A stretch of DNA of 64,000 bases. Origin: Marisalimonas marina (lineage in GTDB: Bacteria; Pseudomonadota; Alphaproteobacteria; Puniceispirillales; Marisalimonadaceae). Both the position numbers and the translations under genes were made by a program. The notes beneath the pieces are model-generated. The model saw only the letters and a program-made list of their open reading frames with translations. It made no database searches and was not told the DNA's origin. Of this stretch, positions 26,011 through 35,384 are shown one piece after another. The stretch is taken from assembly GCA_038131365.1 (NCBI GenBank), contig JAYPPH010000003.1:248001-312000 (forward strand), read 5' to 3'. Each line of letters opens with the position of its first letter. Within the stretch, counting starts at the first letter, position 1.

Positions 26011-26613
26011 TTAGTTACTTAAATTAATTCTTTCTAAATATCTTGCCAAGATATCTATTTCCACATTAACAATTGTATCTAATTTATAATATTTAAAACT
26101 AGTATTATCCCAAGTAAATGGAACTATATTAACTGAAAAGCTTTCTTCTAATATTTCATTAACTGTTAAAGAAACACCATCAATTGAAACAGACCCCTTA
26201 GCAGCAAAATATTTCATAAATTTTATATTTACTAAAAAAACTACCTTAAAAGAACCATTGATTTTTTTAATCTCTTTTACTTTAGCAGTAGTATCAACAT
26301 GTCCATAAACAAAATGACCACCTATTTCATCACCCACTTTTAATGATTTCTCTAGATTAATGAAATCTCCAATCTTCCAATTATTAAAATTAGTTTTTGA
26401 GACAGTTTCGTCACTTACGTCAAAAAATAAAGTTGTTTCATTTTTTTTTTTAAGAGTAAGACATATACCTGAACATGATATTGAAGCACCAATTAGCAAA
26501 CCATCAAAATCAGGAGAATTTTTATTGTTTTCAACTTTCACTGAAAGTTCCCAATCATTAGGATGAGTAATATTTTCAATTTTACCTAAATGACTAATTA
26601 TACCAGTAAACAT
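26011..26613 (-). CDS. ribE: Riboflavin synthase alpha chain
   Basis: 200 aa of two lumazine-binding repeats. The first starts MFTGIISHLGKIENI and contains GASISCSGICLTL; the second starts near residue 100 (GHFVYGHVDTTAKV) with KGSVSIDGVSLTVNEI. It dismutates two lumazines to riboflavin and the pyrimidine substrate. Located between ribD (3 bp upstream) and ribB (26 bp downstream) in the rib run. In alphaproteobacteria it is called ribE or ribC. Confidence 0.95.
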   Translation of the reverse strand: MFTGIISHLGKIENITHPNDWELSVKVENNKNSPDFDGLLIGASISCSGICLTLKKKNETTLFFDVSDETVSKTNFNNWKIGDFINLEKSLKVGDEIGGHFVYGHVDTTAKVKEIKKINGSFKVVFLVNIKFMKYFAAKGSVSIDGVSLTVNEILEESFSVNIVPFTWDNTSFKYYKLDTIVNVEIDILARYLERINLSN

Positions 26614-26616
26614 TTT

Positions 26617-27727
26617 TTAAGCCTCATTTGAATGATTACGTATTTCTAAAACATCATCATCAAGTGCTCTTAAAAACGATATTTTATAATTTTTAAGTTT
26701 TTCAATAGAACTATTCTTTAAATCATTGATAAAAGGAAGTCCATCATTTCCAATAATTTTACCTGAACGATATATTATTAAACTATCAATAAGATTTAAG
26801 GATAATAAAATCGTGCTTAGTTTTGCACCTACTTCAATCAACAGATTATTAATACCCTTAGAAGCAAGATCACTAAAAATAAAATTAAAATAATCTTTAT
26901 TGTTAAGATTTTTATTAACTATTATTGTGCTCAAATTTTTAGTTTTATCACTGCCATGATGTAAGTCATCAACTGAATATATATATATTTTATTTTTAAA
27001 ATTATTTTGGAAAATTTTATAATTCTTATTTATTTTTAAATATCTATCCAATATTACAATATCTGGAGATCTGTCTTTCCATACCTTCAAGTCTACAATT
27101 TAAGAGAGGATTATCAGATATAATTGTAGAACTTGATGTTAAGATAGCATCATGTTGCGCTCTTAAAAGATGTGTAGAACGTCTACTTAATTCATTAGTA
27201 ATCCATTTAGATTTTTTATTTTTGAGAGCTATTTTCCCATCTAATGAACAAGCAATTTTTAATGTTACAAATGGCTTATTTTTTTTTATTCTAGAAAAAA
27301 AACCCTTATAAAGATGATAAGCTTCTCTTTCAAAAAACTGCTCGTAAACTTTTATTCCATTTTTTTTTAAATAATCAATGCCATTACCATTTGTTCTTGG
27401 ATCTGGATCCATACAACATATAAAAACTTCGGAGATACCAGTTTCAGTTATTAACTCTGCACAAGATTTTCCAAGTTTACTTTTATGTGCACAAGGCTCA
27501 AGAGTTAAATACATCTTAGCATTTTCTAATAAACTTTTATCTTCTACCTTATTTAAAGCATTTTCTTCAGCGTGAGGCCGGCCTTCTGGTGATGTTCTTC
27601 CAGATGAGATTAATATATTATTCTTTACAATAACACAGCCTACAGGAGGGTTTTTTTTAGTTATCCCAAGAGATCGTGAAGCTTCTAGTATCGCAAGATT
27701 AATCCATTTTTGATGATTATTTGCCAT
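26617..27727 (-). CDS. ribD: Riboflavin deaminase/reductase RibD, reading frame interrupted
   Basis: Two frames make one protein. 27727 down to about 27076 encodes the deaminase domain: GRPHAEENAL with the zinc His, TLEPCAHKSKLGKSC with the Cys pair, and the start of the reductase (FVTLKIACSLDGKIAL, HDAILTSSSTIISDNPLLNCR). The reductase continues in the +1 frame as RSPDIVILDRYLKI to 26617. Removing one A of the coding-strand AAA at 27078-27076 joins EGME to DRSPDIV and gives 369 aa, the family length (E. coli 367). Compared with most RibD, the spacing between the two zinc Cys is one residue longer. Riboflavin synthesis depends on it, so sequence error is the simplest explanation. Confidence 0.9.
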
Positions 27728-27750
27728 GTTTGAATAAAATTTAATAAAAA

Positions 27751-28203
27751 CTAATCATTAATTTCTTTTTCAACAAATTTTTCAAAATCCTTTGCTTCTC
27801 TAAAATTTCTATATACAGATGCATATCTTATGTAAGCAACATTATCAATTTCAGCAAGTGCATTCATAACTAATTCACCTATAAGTTTTGACTGGACATC
27901 AGTATCACCATTTGATTCTAATTGTCTAACAATACCGTTAACTGCCCTCTCAATATCGTCATCATTAATCTGTCTTTTTCTTAACGCCATCATCATTGAT
28001 TTCATTAACTTGTCTCTATCAAATGGTATCTTTTTTCCATTCCTTTTTATAACTGATAAGTCTCGAAGTTGAATTCTTTCAAAGGTAGTAAAACGAGAGC
28101 CACAACTTGAACATAATCTTCTTCTTCTGATGGTTGCTCCATCATCACTGGCTCTAGAGTCTTTAACTTGGGTGTCCTCTTTACCACAAAATGGACATCT
28201 CAT
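27751..28203 (-). CDS. nrdR: Transcriptional repressor NrdR
   Basis: 150 aa. N-terminal zinc ribbon MRCPFCGKEDTQVKDSR...RRRLCSSCGSRFTTFER with two CxxC pairs, then an ATP-cone domain from about residue 48 (VIKRNGKKIPFDRDKLMKSM). It represses ribonucleotide reductase genes when dATP is high. Location between glyA and ribD is classic for alphaproteobacteria. Spacing is 15 bp from glyA and 23 bp to ribD. Confidence 0.96.
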   Translation of the reverse strand: MRCPFCGKEDTQVKDSRASDDGATIRRRRLCSSCGSRFTTFERIQLRDLSVIKRNGKKIPFDRDKLMKSMMMALRKRQINDDDIERAVNGIVRQLESNGDTDVQSKLIGELVMNALAEIDNVAYIRYASVYRNFREAKDFEKFVEKEIND

Positions 28204-28218
28204 TACTTACTCCTCGTA

Positions 28219-29490
28219 TTAATAAATTGGAAATTTTGAACAAAGTTTTTTTACATTTTCAAAAACAGATTTCTCACATTCCTGGTTTGACTCACCATTA
28301 TCGAAAGCATCTAAAACGTCTGCTATAAAATTACCAATTAAAGCAAATTCTTTAGATGAAAAGCCTCTAGTTGTTGCTGCGGCAGAACCAAATCGAATAC
28401 CTGATGTAATTGTAGGTGGCAGTGGATCAAATGGAATTCCATTTTTATTACATGTTAGACCTGCGTTTTCTAGCGCAATTTCAGCGTTTGCTCCTGTAAT
28501 ATTTTGTTTTTTTAAACTTAATAGAACTATATGATTATCAGTACCTCCTGAAATTACTTCATAACCTCTATCAATTAGGGTATTGGAGAGACATTTAGCA
28601 TTCAAAACTACATTTTTAATATAGACTTTAAATTCATCTGTTAGAGCTTCACCAAAACCAGCAGCTTTACCAGCAATAACATGCATTAATGGCCCCCCTT
28701 GAAGACCTGGAAATACTGCGGAATTTATTTTTTTAAATAAAACCTCATTATTAGTTAATATCATGCCGCCTCTACCTGATCTTAACGTCTTATGGGTAGT
28801 TGTTGTTACTATATCTGCATAATCAATAGGATTTGGGTGAGCGCCACCTGCAACTAAACCAGAAAAATGAGCCATATCAACTAAAAGAAATGCATTAACT
28901 TTATTGGCAATTTCTCTAAATTTTTTAAAATCAATTATCCTAGAATAAGCAGAACCTCCGGCAATTATTAATTTAGGTTTATGTTCAAGAGATAATTTTT
29001 CAATTTCTTCAAAATCAATTAATGAATTGTCCTTCCTTACTCCATATTGAATAGCGTTAAACCATTTGCCAGATAGGTTTGGTTTAGCCCCATGAGTAAG
29101 GTGGCCACCGGCAGCTAAACTCATACCAAGAACTGTATCGCCTGGTTTAAGCAAACTCAAAAATACTGCTTGATTAGCTTGTGCTCCCGAATGAGGTTGA
29201 ACATTAACAAAATTTGCATTAAACAATTCTTTTGCCCTATTTATTGCTAACTGTTCTACCTCGTCAACAAACTCACACCCACCATAATATCTTTTTCCAG
29301 GTAAACCTTCCGCATATTTATTTGTTAGAACAGAACCTTGCGCTTGCAATACAGATCTAGAAACAATATTTTCAGAAGCAATTAGTTCAATCTGGTTTTG
29401 TTGTCTTTCCAACTCTTTATTAATGATATTAGACAAAAAAGGATCATATTCTTTTATATCTTTATTAAAAAAACCTTCTTTGTAATACAT
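28219..29490 (-). CDS. glyA: Serine hydroxymethyltransferase
   Basis: 423 aa PLP enzyme interconverting serine and glycine with tetrahydrofolate, the main source of one-carbon units. Motifs: IELIASENIVSRSVL, KYAEGLPGKRYYGGCEFVDEVE, VNVQPHSGAQANQAVF, and the PLP lysine in DIVTTTTHKTLRSGRGGMIL. Nearby rpiB (21 bp upstream) and nrdR (15 bp downstream) make the usual rpiB-glyA-nrdR cluster. The short upstream spaces leave no room for a glycine riboswitch. Confidence 0.97.
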   Translation of the reverse strand: MYYKEGFFNKDIKEYDPFLSNIINKELERQQNQIELIASENIVSRSVLQAQGSVLTNKYAEGLPGKRYYGGCEFVDEVEQLAINRAKELFNANFVNVQPHSGAQANQAVFLSLLKPGDTVLGMSLAAGGHLTHGAKPNLSGKWFNAIQYGVRKDNSLIDFEEIEKLSLEHKPKLIIAGGSAYSRIIDFKKFREIANKVNAFLLVDMAHFSGLVAGGAHPNPIDYADIVTTTTHKTLRSGRGGMILTNNEVLFKKINSAVFPGLQGGPLMHVIAGKAAGFGEALTDEFKVYIKNVVLNAKCLSNTLIDRGYEVISGGTDNHIVLLSLKKQNITGANAEIALENAGLTCNKNGIPFDPLPPTITSGIRFGSAAATTRGFSSKEFALIGNFIADVLDAFDNGESNQECEKSVFENVKKLCSKFPIY

Positions 29491-29511
29491 TATAAACCTC
29501 TTATTCCTTAA

Positions 29512-29940
29512 TTATATTTTATTGACACGTAGGCTATGTCTACCAGCCTCAAAATCAGTTTTCAAAAATTCTTCAACAATATTCAGAGCCAGATCTTCTG
29601 CTAAAATCCTTCCACCAAGTGCTAGTACATTGGCGTCATTATGTTTCCTACTTTTTGAAGCCATTTCAACTGAAGTACACAAAGCGGCTCTAATATGTTT
29701 AAATCTATTTGCAGCCATAGATATACCTATCCCAGTACCACAAAATAAAATACCACCCGCATTTTTATTATTTTTTAACTTATCAGATAGTATTTTTGCA
29801 AAATCTGGGTAATCAACTGGATCAAGTGAATTACACCCCACATCTTCTACTTCAAAATTTTTATTAATTAAAAAATCTTTTACTGTTTCCTTCAAACTAA
29901 AACCGCCATGATCTGAAGATAAAACAATTTTTTCAAACAT
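29512..29940 (-). CDS. rpiB: Ribose 5-phosphate isomerase B
   Basis: 142 aa from ATG at 29940 (a TTG four codons earlier is unlikely). RpiB signature: IVLSSDHGGFSLKETVKDF at the N terminus, DVGCNSLDPVDYPDFAKIL, the anion-hole loop GILFCGTGIGISMAANRF with the catalytic Cys, and HNDANVLALGGR. It interconverts ribose and ribulose 5-phosphate, linking to gnd/gntK encoded elsewhere in the window. First gene of the minus-strand run to thiL; about 90 bp of featureless AT-rich DNA lies upstream before DUF1467. Confidence 0.95.
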   Translation of the reverse strand: MFEKIVLSSDHGGFSLKETVKDFLINKNFEVEDVGCNSLDPVDYPDFAKILSDKLKNNKNAGGILFCGTGIGISMAANRFKHIRAALCTSVEMASKSRKHNDANVLALGGRILAEDLALNIVEEFLKTDFEAGRHSLRVNKI

Positions 29941-30030
29941 AAGACATACCAAAAATTAATATAATTTAAATAACTCAGATAGTAATAAACTTCAATTTTA
30001 AAGTTTAATTTTTTGTAATAATAAAAGTTA

Positions 30031-30282
30031 CTATTTAGAGTTCATAATTAAATTGAATAAAATATTCTTATTTATAATCCAATATATAAACATTGTTGGA
30101 AAAAAAGACAAAAAGAAAGAAATTAGAAATTTTAATTTTAAATTTGGTTTGTCGGGTGCAGATTTAGCGTTACCTAAAACCTTGGGTTCTGATATTTTTA
30201 CACCAAATGGAAGAGACATAAAAAACATAATTAACCAAACCATTAGAAAAACCAAAAACAAAGAAATTAAACTCATGCTCAC
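30031..30282 (-). CDS. DUF1467 family small membrane protein
   Basis: 83 aa with two hydrophobic segments (ISLFLVFLMVWLIMFFMSLPFGVKI near the N terminus, FLISFFLSFFPTMFIYWII near the C terminus). The Leu-Pro-hydrophobic-Gly step after the first helix and the polar PDKPNLKLK before the second resemble DUF1467, an alphaproteobacterial family of unknown function. It lies 3 bp downstream of rnj; rnj followed by a DUF1467 gene is a recurrent alphaproteobacterial pairing. No function can be stated. Confidence 0.8.
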   Translation of the reverse strand: MSMSLISLFLVFLMVWLIMFFMSLPFGVKISEPKVLGNAKSAPDKPNLKLKFLISFFLSFFPTMFIYWIINKNILFNLIMNSK

Positions 30283-30285
30283 TCT

Positions 30286-31941
30286 CTAAATTCTATTAAT
30301 ATGAATATCTATAATGGGTCTTTTAGAAAAAGAGGATTTAAATTCTCGTTTAACTAATTTTAAAATTTGATTAGAAAGATCGTTATCTAAATTATCTGAA
30401 TTAAAGTTTTCATTCTCTATTAAATTTTCAATTTTTATGGCAGTATCAGCTAAAACTGATGAAACACTTCTCTCATTGGAAACCCCAGTTTGTGAAATTT
30501 GAGGTGAAATCAATAAATCTCCATACTCATTCAGAACAACAGAAACAGATACAAACCCATTCCACAATCCATGTCTTCTGGAAACAAATCTTTCATCATC
30601 AATGGGAACAATTTCTCCAGCATCATAAACATGTGTGGTAAAATCGATATTGGATACCACACCGTAAGATTTTTCATTTAAATTAATAAATTCACCATTT
30701 TTAGGCTTGATAACTATAGGCACTTGACACTCATTAGCAAGTTTTGCGTGAGCCTCTATATGTTCTCTTGTACCATGAACAGGAATAGATATTTTTGGTT
30801 TTATAAATGAATACATGTCAACCAATTCATCTCTAGAGGGATGACCAGATACGTGAACATTCTTATCATTATCGGTAATTACTTCTACACCATTTTCTAG
30901 AAACCTATTTTGAACTTTAGATATTGCATTTTCATTTCCAGGAATTTGTCTACTTGAAAAAATAACAGTATCCCCTTTTGTTAATTGAATGTGTTTATCT
31001 AAACATTTTGAAATTCTTGAAAGGGCTGAATTTGGTTCACCTTGTGATCCAGTGCAAATAATAAGGAGATTTGATTTTGGTATTAAATTAATATCTCTTA
31101 ATGATACTAAATCAGGAATATTATCCAAGAAACCAACTTCTTTTGCCGCATCAATCGCTCTTAATAATGCTCTTCCGATAATCACGACTGACCTATTAGT
31201 TTTTGTGGCTATATCCAATAAAGATTTAATTCGGCTAATATTTGATGAAAAACATGTTGTAAGAACTATATTTTTTTTATTTTTAATTTCATCAAATAAG
31301 CCATTATAAGCATATAATTCTGAAGGCGTCCTTCCATCAACTAATGCATTAGTTGAATCACAAACCATTGCCAAGATACCATCACTACCTATTGTTCTAA
31401 AATCTTGAAAGTTGATTTTCTCACCCAAATTTGATGAATGTTCAAATTTCCAATCACCTGAATGAAAAATTTTTCCTTTTGGAGTAGAAATTAAAATTGA
31501 TATTGGATCAGGAATTGAATGGGATGTACCTATTGCTTTTACAACAAAGTCACCAATTTCTATTTCTTGATTAACTTTTATAATATTTAACTCTAAGTTA
31601 TTCTTTTTACTATTCTCATTTAGTTTTCTTTTTAATAAGGCAATGGTAAAAGCACTACCCCAGATTGGACAATTAATATATTCTGCAAAATATGGTATTG
31701 CTCCAATATGATCTTCATGACCATGTGTTAAAAAAATACCTAAGAACTTATCTCCTAAAGATTTAATAAAGTTAAAATCAGGTAATAAAACATCAATGCC
31801 TAAGTCAGTTTCATCTGGAAAAGAAATACCTAAGTCTACAAGAATCCACTTGTCATTAAAATGATATAAATTTGCATTCATACCAATTTCTTCAGACCCA
31901 CCAACCGGAAGAAAAATTAAGTCAGATTTATTAAAATTCAT
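30286..31941 (-). CDS. rnj: Ribonuclease J
   Basis: 551 aa metallo-beta-lactamase/beta-CASP ribonuclease. Residues ~8-20 LIFLPVGGSEEIGMN are the typical opening, the metal ligands lie in LTHGHEDHIGAIPYF, HSGDWKFE supplies another ligand, and the beta-CASP half holds FSSNISRIKSLLDIA, NVHVSGHPSRDEL and SIPVHGTREHI. It has endo- and 5'-exonucleolytic roles in RNA maturation and decay. It begins 13 bp after coaX. A hypothetical protein reading is ruled out by the full motif set. Confidence 0.95.
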   Translation of the reverse strand: MNFNKSDLIFLPVGGSEEIGMNANLYHFNDKWILVDLGISFPDETDLGIDVLLPDFNFIKSLGDKFLGIFLTHGHEDHIGAIPYFAEYINCPIWGSAFTIALLKRKLNENSKKNNLELNIIKVNQEIEIGDFVVKAIGTSHSIPDPISILISTPKGKIFHSGDWKFEHSSNLGEKINFQDFRTIGSDGILAMVCDSTNALVDGRTPSELYAYNGLFDEIKNKKNIVLTTCFSSNISRIKSLLDIATKTNRSVVIIGRALLRAIDAAKEVGFLDNIPDLVSLRDINLIPKSNLLIICTGSQGEPNSALSRISKCLDKHIQLTKGDTVIFSSRQIPGNENAISKVQNRFLENGVEVITDNDKNVHVSGHPSRDELVDMYSFIKPKISIPVHGTREHIEAHAKLANECQVPIVIKPKNGEFINLNEKSYGVVSNIDFTTHVYDAGEIVPIDDERFVSRRHGLWNGFVSVSVVLNEYGDLLISPQISQTGVSNERSVSSVLADTAIKIENLIENENFNSDNLDNDLSNQILKLVKREFKSSFSKRPIIDIHINRI

Positions 31942-31954
31942 AAAAGTACCAACA

Positions 31955-32752
31955 TTATTTTAAACTTTTATTTTTTAAATATAAATGAACTAATCCTATT
32001 AGGGTAAGATCATCTATGATCATATCTATACAATTAAGAGATTTTTTGAACAAATGACTTAAACCTCCAGTTGCTATGACCTTATGATTTATAAACTTTT
32101 CATTTTTTTTGATTTTTTGAATTAAACCCTCAATCATAGAAACATAACCCCAAAAAATTCCAGACTCCATGGCGTTAACAGTGTTTTTACCTATGATGGA
32201 ATTATTTTCTGATAAAGGCTTGAGGGAGACCCTGGGAAGACGGGCAGCTGCCATATAAAGTGCTTCTAATGATAAATTTACTCCAGGAGCAATTATACCG
32301 CCATTGTAACTTCCATCTTCACCAACAACATCGAATGTTGTAGCAGTACCAAAGTCAATAATAATTGCTGGTGAGTAGCCTAATTTTTCAGCAGCATAAG
32401 AATTCACAAGTCGATCTGCTCCAGCCTCTTTTGGATTATCTATATTAACTTTAAGACCTAAATCAATACCATCTTCCCCAACAACAAGAGCTGGTAATTT
32501 AAAATATTTTTTAACAAATGATTTTATATTAAACAAAGTTTCTGGAACAACTGATGCGATACAAATAGCTGTAATATCTGCAGGTTTAAAGTTTGATAAA
32601 CTTAACATTTGTAAAAACCATGGATAATACATGTCAGCTGTTCTTTTACTATCATTATTTATCCTCCAAGAACCACATTGAACAATGTTATTTTGATAAG
32701 AATATAGAGCAAAAACTGTATTTGTATTTCCACAGTCAATTACTAATATCAT
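31955..32752 (-). CDS. coaX: Type III pantothenate kinase
   Basis: 265 aa ASKHA-fold kinase performing the first step of coenzyme A synthesis. The phosphate-binding N terminus is LVIDCGNTNTVFALY. GADRLVNSYAA provides the pantothenate-binding Asp, and the second phosphate motif is IIDFGTATTFDVV. IAPGVNLSLEALYMAAARLPRV is also diagnostic. Overlaps birA by 4 bp (ATGA). CoA is the acceptor for the PDH complex encoded in this window. Confidence 0.95.
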   Translation of the reverse strand: MILVIDCGNTNTVFALYSYQNNIVQCGSWRINNDSKRTADMYYPWFLQMLSLSNFKPADITAICIASVVPETLFNIKSFVKKYFKLPALVVGEDGIDLGLKVNIDNPKEAGADRLVNSYAAEKLGYSPAIIIDFGTATTFDVVGEDGSYNGGIIAPGVNLSLEALYMAAARLPRVSLKPLSENNSIIGKNTVNAMESGIFWGYVSMIEGLIQKIKKNEKFINHKVIATGGLSHLFKKSLNCIDMIIDDLTLIGLVHLYLKNKSLK

Positions 32753-33489
32753 GACATACCTTCGTTGGTTAAATGATAACTATCAATCGAATTATACTCG
32801 AGAACACCCGAAGCAGAATCTATCATCATAGTACCTTTATCTCCTAACCCCAAAAGAATACCAGATAAAGTGTTATTATTAGAGTTAAGATTTATAGTTA
32901 TATCTTTTGTTCTATATTTTAAAAAATTGTTGATTTTTTCTTTAAAGAAAATAAATTTTTTTTCATTCCAAATTTGATAATTAAAGAAGAATCGGTCTAA
33001 AATTTTATAAGCAATTTCTTTAAGTGATAAATTTAAATTAGTATAATCATTAACTTTTGTTGTTTTCCATTTTTCCTCATTTACAGGTGTGTTTTTTACA
33101 TTCAGACCAATCCCTGCAATTATAAAATCATGAGAAGATTCCAAAAGGATGCCGGCTATTTTTTTATTATCTACTAATATGTCATTAGGCCATTTTAATT
33201 CTATTAGATTTTGATTAATACCAAACTTTAATAAAACTTCAATTACAGAAAAAGCAACAATCAAAGATAATTGTTGCCAATTTTTTTTTTCATTTTTTGG
33301 TCTTATTATCGTTGATAAAAATAAATTCCCTTTTAAGGAAGTCCATTTATTATCATTTCTACCCCTACCCTTTGTTTGAGAGTAAGATAAGAAAGAAACA
33401 CCTTCTTCAAGACCATCTTGAGCACCTTGGAAAGCTAGATCATTCGTACTTGAACAAGTAATAAGTGTTTTTAGATTTATATTTACCAA
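32749..33489 (-). CDS. birA: Biotin--[acetyl-CoA-carboxylase] ligase
   Basis: 246 aa, catalytic ligase without an N-terminal DNA-binding domain, as usual in alphaproteobacteria. Motifs: TCSSTNDLAFQ, the biotinyl-AMP loop SYSQTKGRGRNDNKW, LKWPNDILVDNKKIAGIL with the catalytic Lys, and IAGIGLNVKNTP. The start is TTG at 33489; the frame remains open for about 17 codons upstream, so the N terminus is not certain. It biotinylates acetyl-CoA carboxylase. In most alphaproteobacteria birA follows nuoN; here it follows nqrF by 55 bp. Confidence 0.93.
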   Translation of the reverse strand: MVNINLKTLITCSSTNDLAFQGAQDGLEEGVSFLSYSQTKGRGRNDNKWTSLKGNLFLSTIIRPKNEKKNWQQLSLIVAFSVIEVLLKFGINQNLIELKWPNDILVDNKKIAGILLESSHDFIIAGIGLNVKNTPVNEEKWKTTKVNDYTNLNLSLKEIAYKILDRFFFNYQIWNEKKFIFFKEKINNFLKYRTKDITINLNSNNNTLSGILLGLGDKGTMMIDSASGVLEYNSIDSYHLTNEGMS

Positions 33490-33544
33490 ATAATACTCAA
33501 AACCTGTAAAGCCATTAATTTTGTATAGGGTTTTTGTTAGTCAA

Positions 33545-34765
33545 TTAACCACCAAAATCATCTAGCATGATATCTTCTCTATCAACGCCTAAGTCAAGAA
33601 GCATATTAATAACTGATTGATTCATCATAGGTGGTCCACACATATAAAATTCACAGTCTTCTGGTGCTGGATGGTCTTTAAGATATTGTTCATATAACAC
33701 ATTATGAATAAAGCCAGTGTACCCTTCCCACTTATCTTCAGGCATAGCGTCTGACAAAGCAACATGCCAAGAAAAATTAGGATTTTCTTTAGCTAATTTA
33801 TCGAAATCTTCAACATAAAACATTTCCTTTTTGGATCTTGCTCCATACCAAAAAGTGATTTTTCTTTTAGTTTTAATTCTATTAAATTGATCAAACAAAT
33901 GACTTCTCATTGGCGCCATACCTGCACCACCACCGATAAAAACCATCTCTTTTTCAGTTTCTCTGGCAAAAAATTCACCAAAGGGACCGGATATCACTAC
34001 TTCATCACCAGGTTTTAAATTGAAAATATAAGAGGACATTTTTCCGGCGGGAATACCTGTTGATCCTGGTGGCGGCGAAGCAATCCTAACGTTTAACATT
34101 ACAATACCTTTTTCGTCAGGACAGTTAGCCATAGAATATGCTCTTTCAATGGGTTCATTACTCTCAGCATTAAAATCCCATATTTTAAATCTGTCCCAAT
34201 CTTCATGATATTCCTTTGCAACATCAAAATCTCTATATGATAAAGAATATTTAGGTGCTTCAATTTGTATATAACCACCAGCACGAAAATTAACATCTTC
34301 ACCTTCTGGTAATTCTAATATCAGTTCTTTGATAAAGGTAGCTACATTATCGTTACTTCTTACTTTACATCTCCACTTTTTAACGCCAAAAACCTCTTCT
34401 GGGACTTCTATTTCCATATCCTGTTTGACAGCAACTTGACAAGAAAGTCTATCACCACAACTAGCCTCTCTTTTGTTAATATGGGATTGTTCTGTTGGTA
34501 ATATTGCACCTCCACCTGAATGCACTTTTACCTTACATTGAGCACAAGTACCACCACCTCCACAAGCCGAGGGAACAAAGAGTTTTTCAGCAGCTAATGT
34601 TTGTAGTAATTTACCACCAGCAGGAACCTTTACTGTTTTTTCACCATTAATTGTAATACTCACGTCACCAGAAGAAACAAGTTTGCTTCTAGCAAAAACT
34701 ATGATTGATACTAAAGTTAGTACAATCATTGTAAAAAGGGTTATTCCAAGAACAAAAGTATCCAT
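33545..34765 (-). CDS. nqrF: Na+-translocating NADH:quinone reductase subunit F (NADH-oxidising)
   Basis: 406 aa. One N-terminal membrane anchor (FVLGITLFTMIVLTLVSIIVFA), then a [2Fe-2S] ferredoxin domain with ligands C68, C74, C77 (SACGGGGTCAQC) and C109. An FAD/NAD reductase domain follows, with RAYSMAN for FAD and VFIGGGAGMAPMRSHL for NADH. The C-terminal YMCGPPMMNQSVINML is standard. It takes electrons from NADH into the sodium pump. Last of the six nqr genes. Confidence 0.97.
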   Translation of the reverse strand: MDTFVLGITLFTMIVLTLVSIIVFARSKLVSSGDVSITINGEKTVKVPAGGKLLQTLAAEKLFVPSACGGGGTCAQCKVKVHSGGGAILPTEQSHINKREASCGDRLSCQVAVKQDMEIEVPEEVFGVKKWRCKVRSNDNVATFIKELILELPEGEDVNFRAGGYIQIEAPKYSLSYRDFDVAKEYHEDWDRFKIWDFNAESNEPIERAYSMANCPDEKGIVMLNVRIASPPPGSTGIPAGKMSSYIFNLKPGDEVVISGPFGEFFARETEKEMVFIGGGAGMAPMRSHLFDQFNRIKTKRKITFWYGARSKKEMFYVEDFDKLAKENPNFSWHVALSDAMPEDKWEGYTGFIHNVLYEQYLKDHPAPEDCEFYMCGPPMMNQSVINMLLDLGVDREDIMLDDFGG

Positions 34766-34775
34766 TTAAAAATCC

Positions 34776-35384
34776 TTATAATTTAACACCTGAAAAACAC
34801 ATAAAAGCCATAGCCATCAATCCTGCTGTAATAAAAGTTATGCCTAGGCCTTGAAGACCATCAGGAATATCACTGTACTTTAACTTTTCTCTAACTCCTG
34901 CCATTGTGGCAATAGCTAAAGCCCAACCAAATCCAGAAGCAATTCCATATGTGGTAGCTTCTGAAAAATTATAATCTCGTTCTACCATAAACAAAGAACC
35001 TCCTAAAATAGCACAGTTAACTGTAATTAATGGTAAAAATATACCTAATGCATTATAAAGAGGAGGAAAATACTTATCTAATACCATTTCTAAAATTTGT
35101 ACTAGAGCTGCAATCACACCAATATATGAGATAAGTCCTAAGAAAGTTAAATCCACATCAGGAAAGCCTGCCCATGCTAGAGCGCCTGGCTTTAATAAAT
35201 AAGTTAATATAATATTGTTTGCAGGTACAGTTATAGTTTGTACAATCATTACAGACACACCAAGACCAATAGCTGTAGATATTTTTTTTGATACAGCTAT
35301 AAATGTACACATTCCCAAAAAAAATGATAATGCAAGGTTCTCAACAAATATAGCTTTTACAGCTAATGAAATTAAAGCTTCCAT
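34776..35384 (-). CDS. nqrE: Na+-translocating NADH:quinone reductase subunit E
   Basis: 202 aa polytopic membrane protein with six predicted helices. It starts MEALISLAVKAIFVENLALSFFLGMC; the conserved Cys in LGMC and in VNCAILGG are the residues that bind the intramembrane Fe centre shared with NqrD. ILEMVLDKYFPPLYNALGIFLPLITVNCAIL is typical of NqrE. Its start overlaps the nqrD stop by one base. Confidence 0.96.
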   Translation of the reverse strand: MEALISLAVKAIFVENLALSFFLGMCTFIAVSKKISTAIGLGVSVMIVQTITVPANNIILTYLLKPGALAWAGFPDVDLTFLGLISYIGVIAALVQILEMVLDKYFPPLYNALGIFLPLITVNCAILGGSLFMVERDYNFSEATTYGIASGFGWALAIATMAGVREKLKYSDIPDGLQGLGITFITAGLMAMAFMCFSGVKL

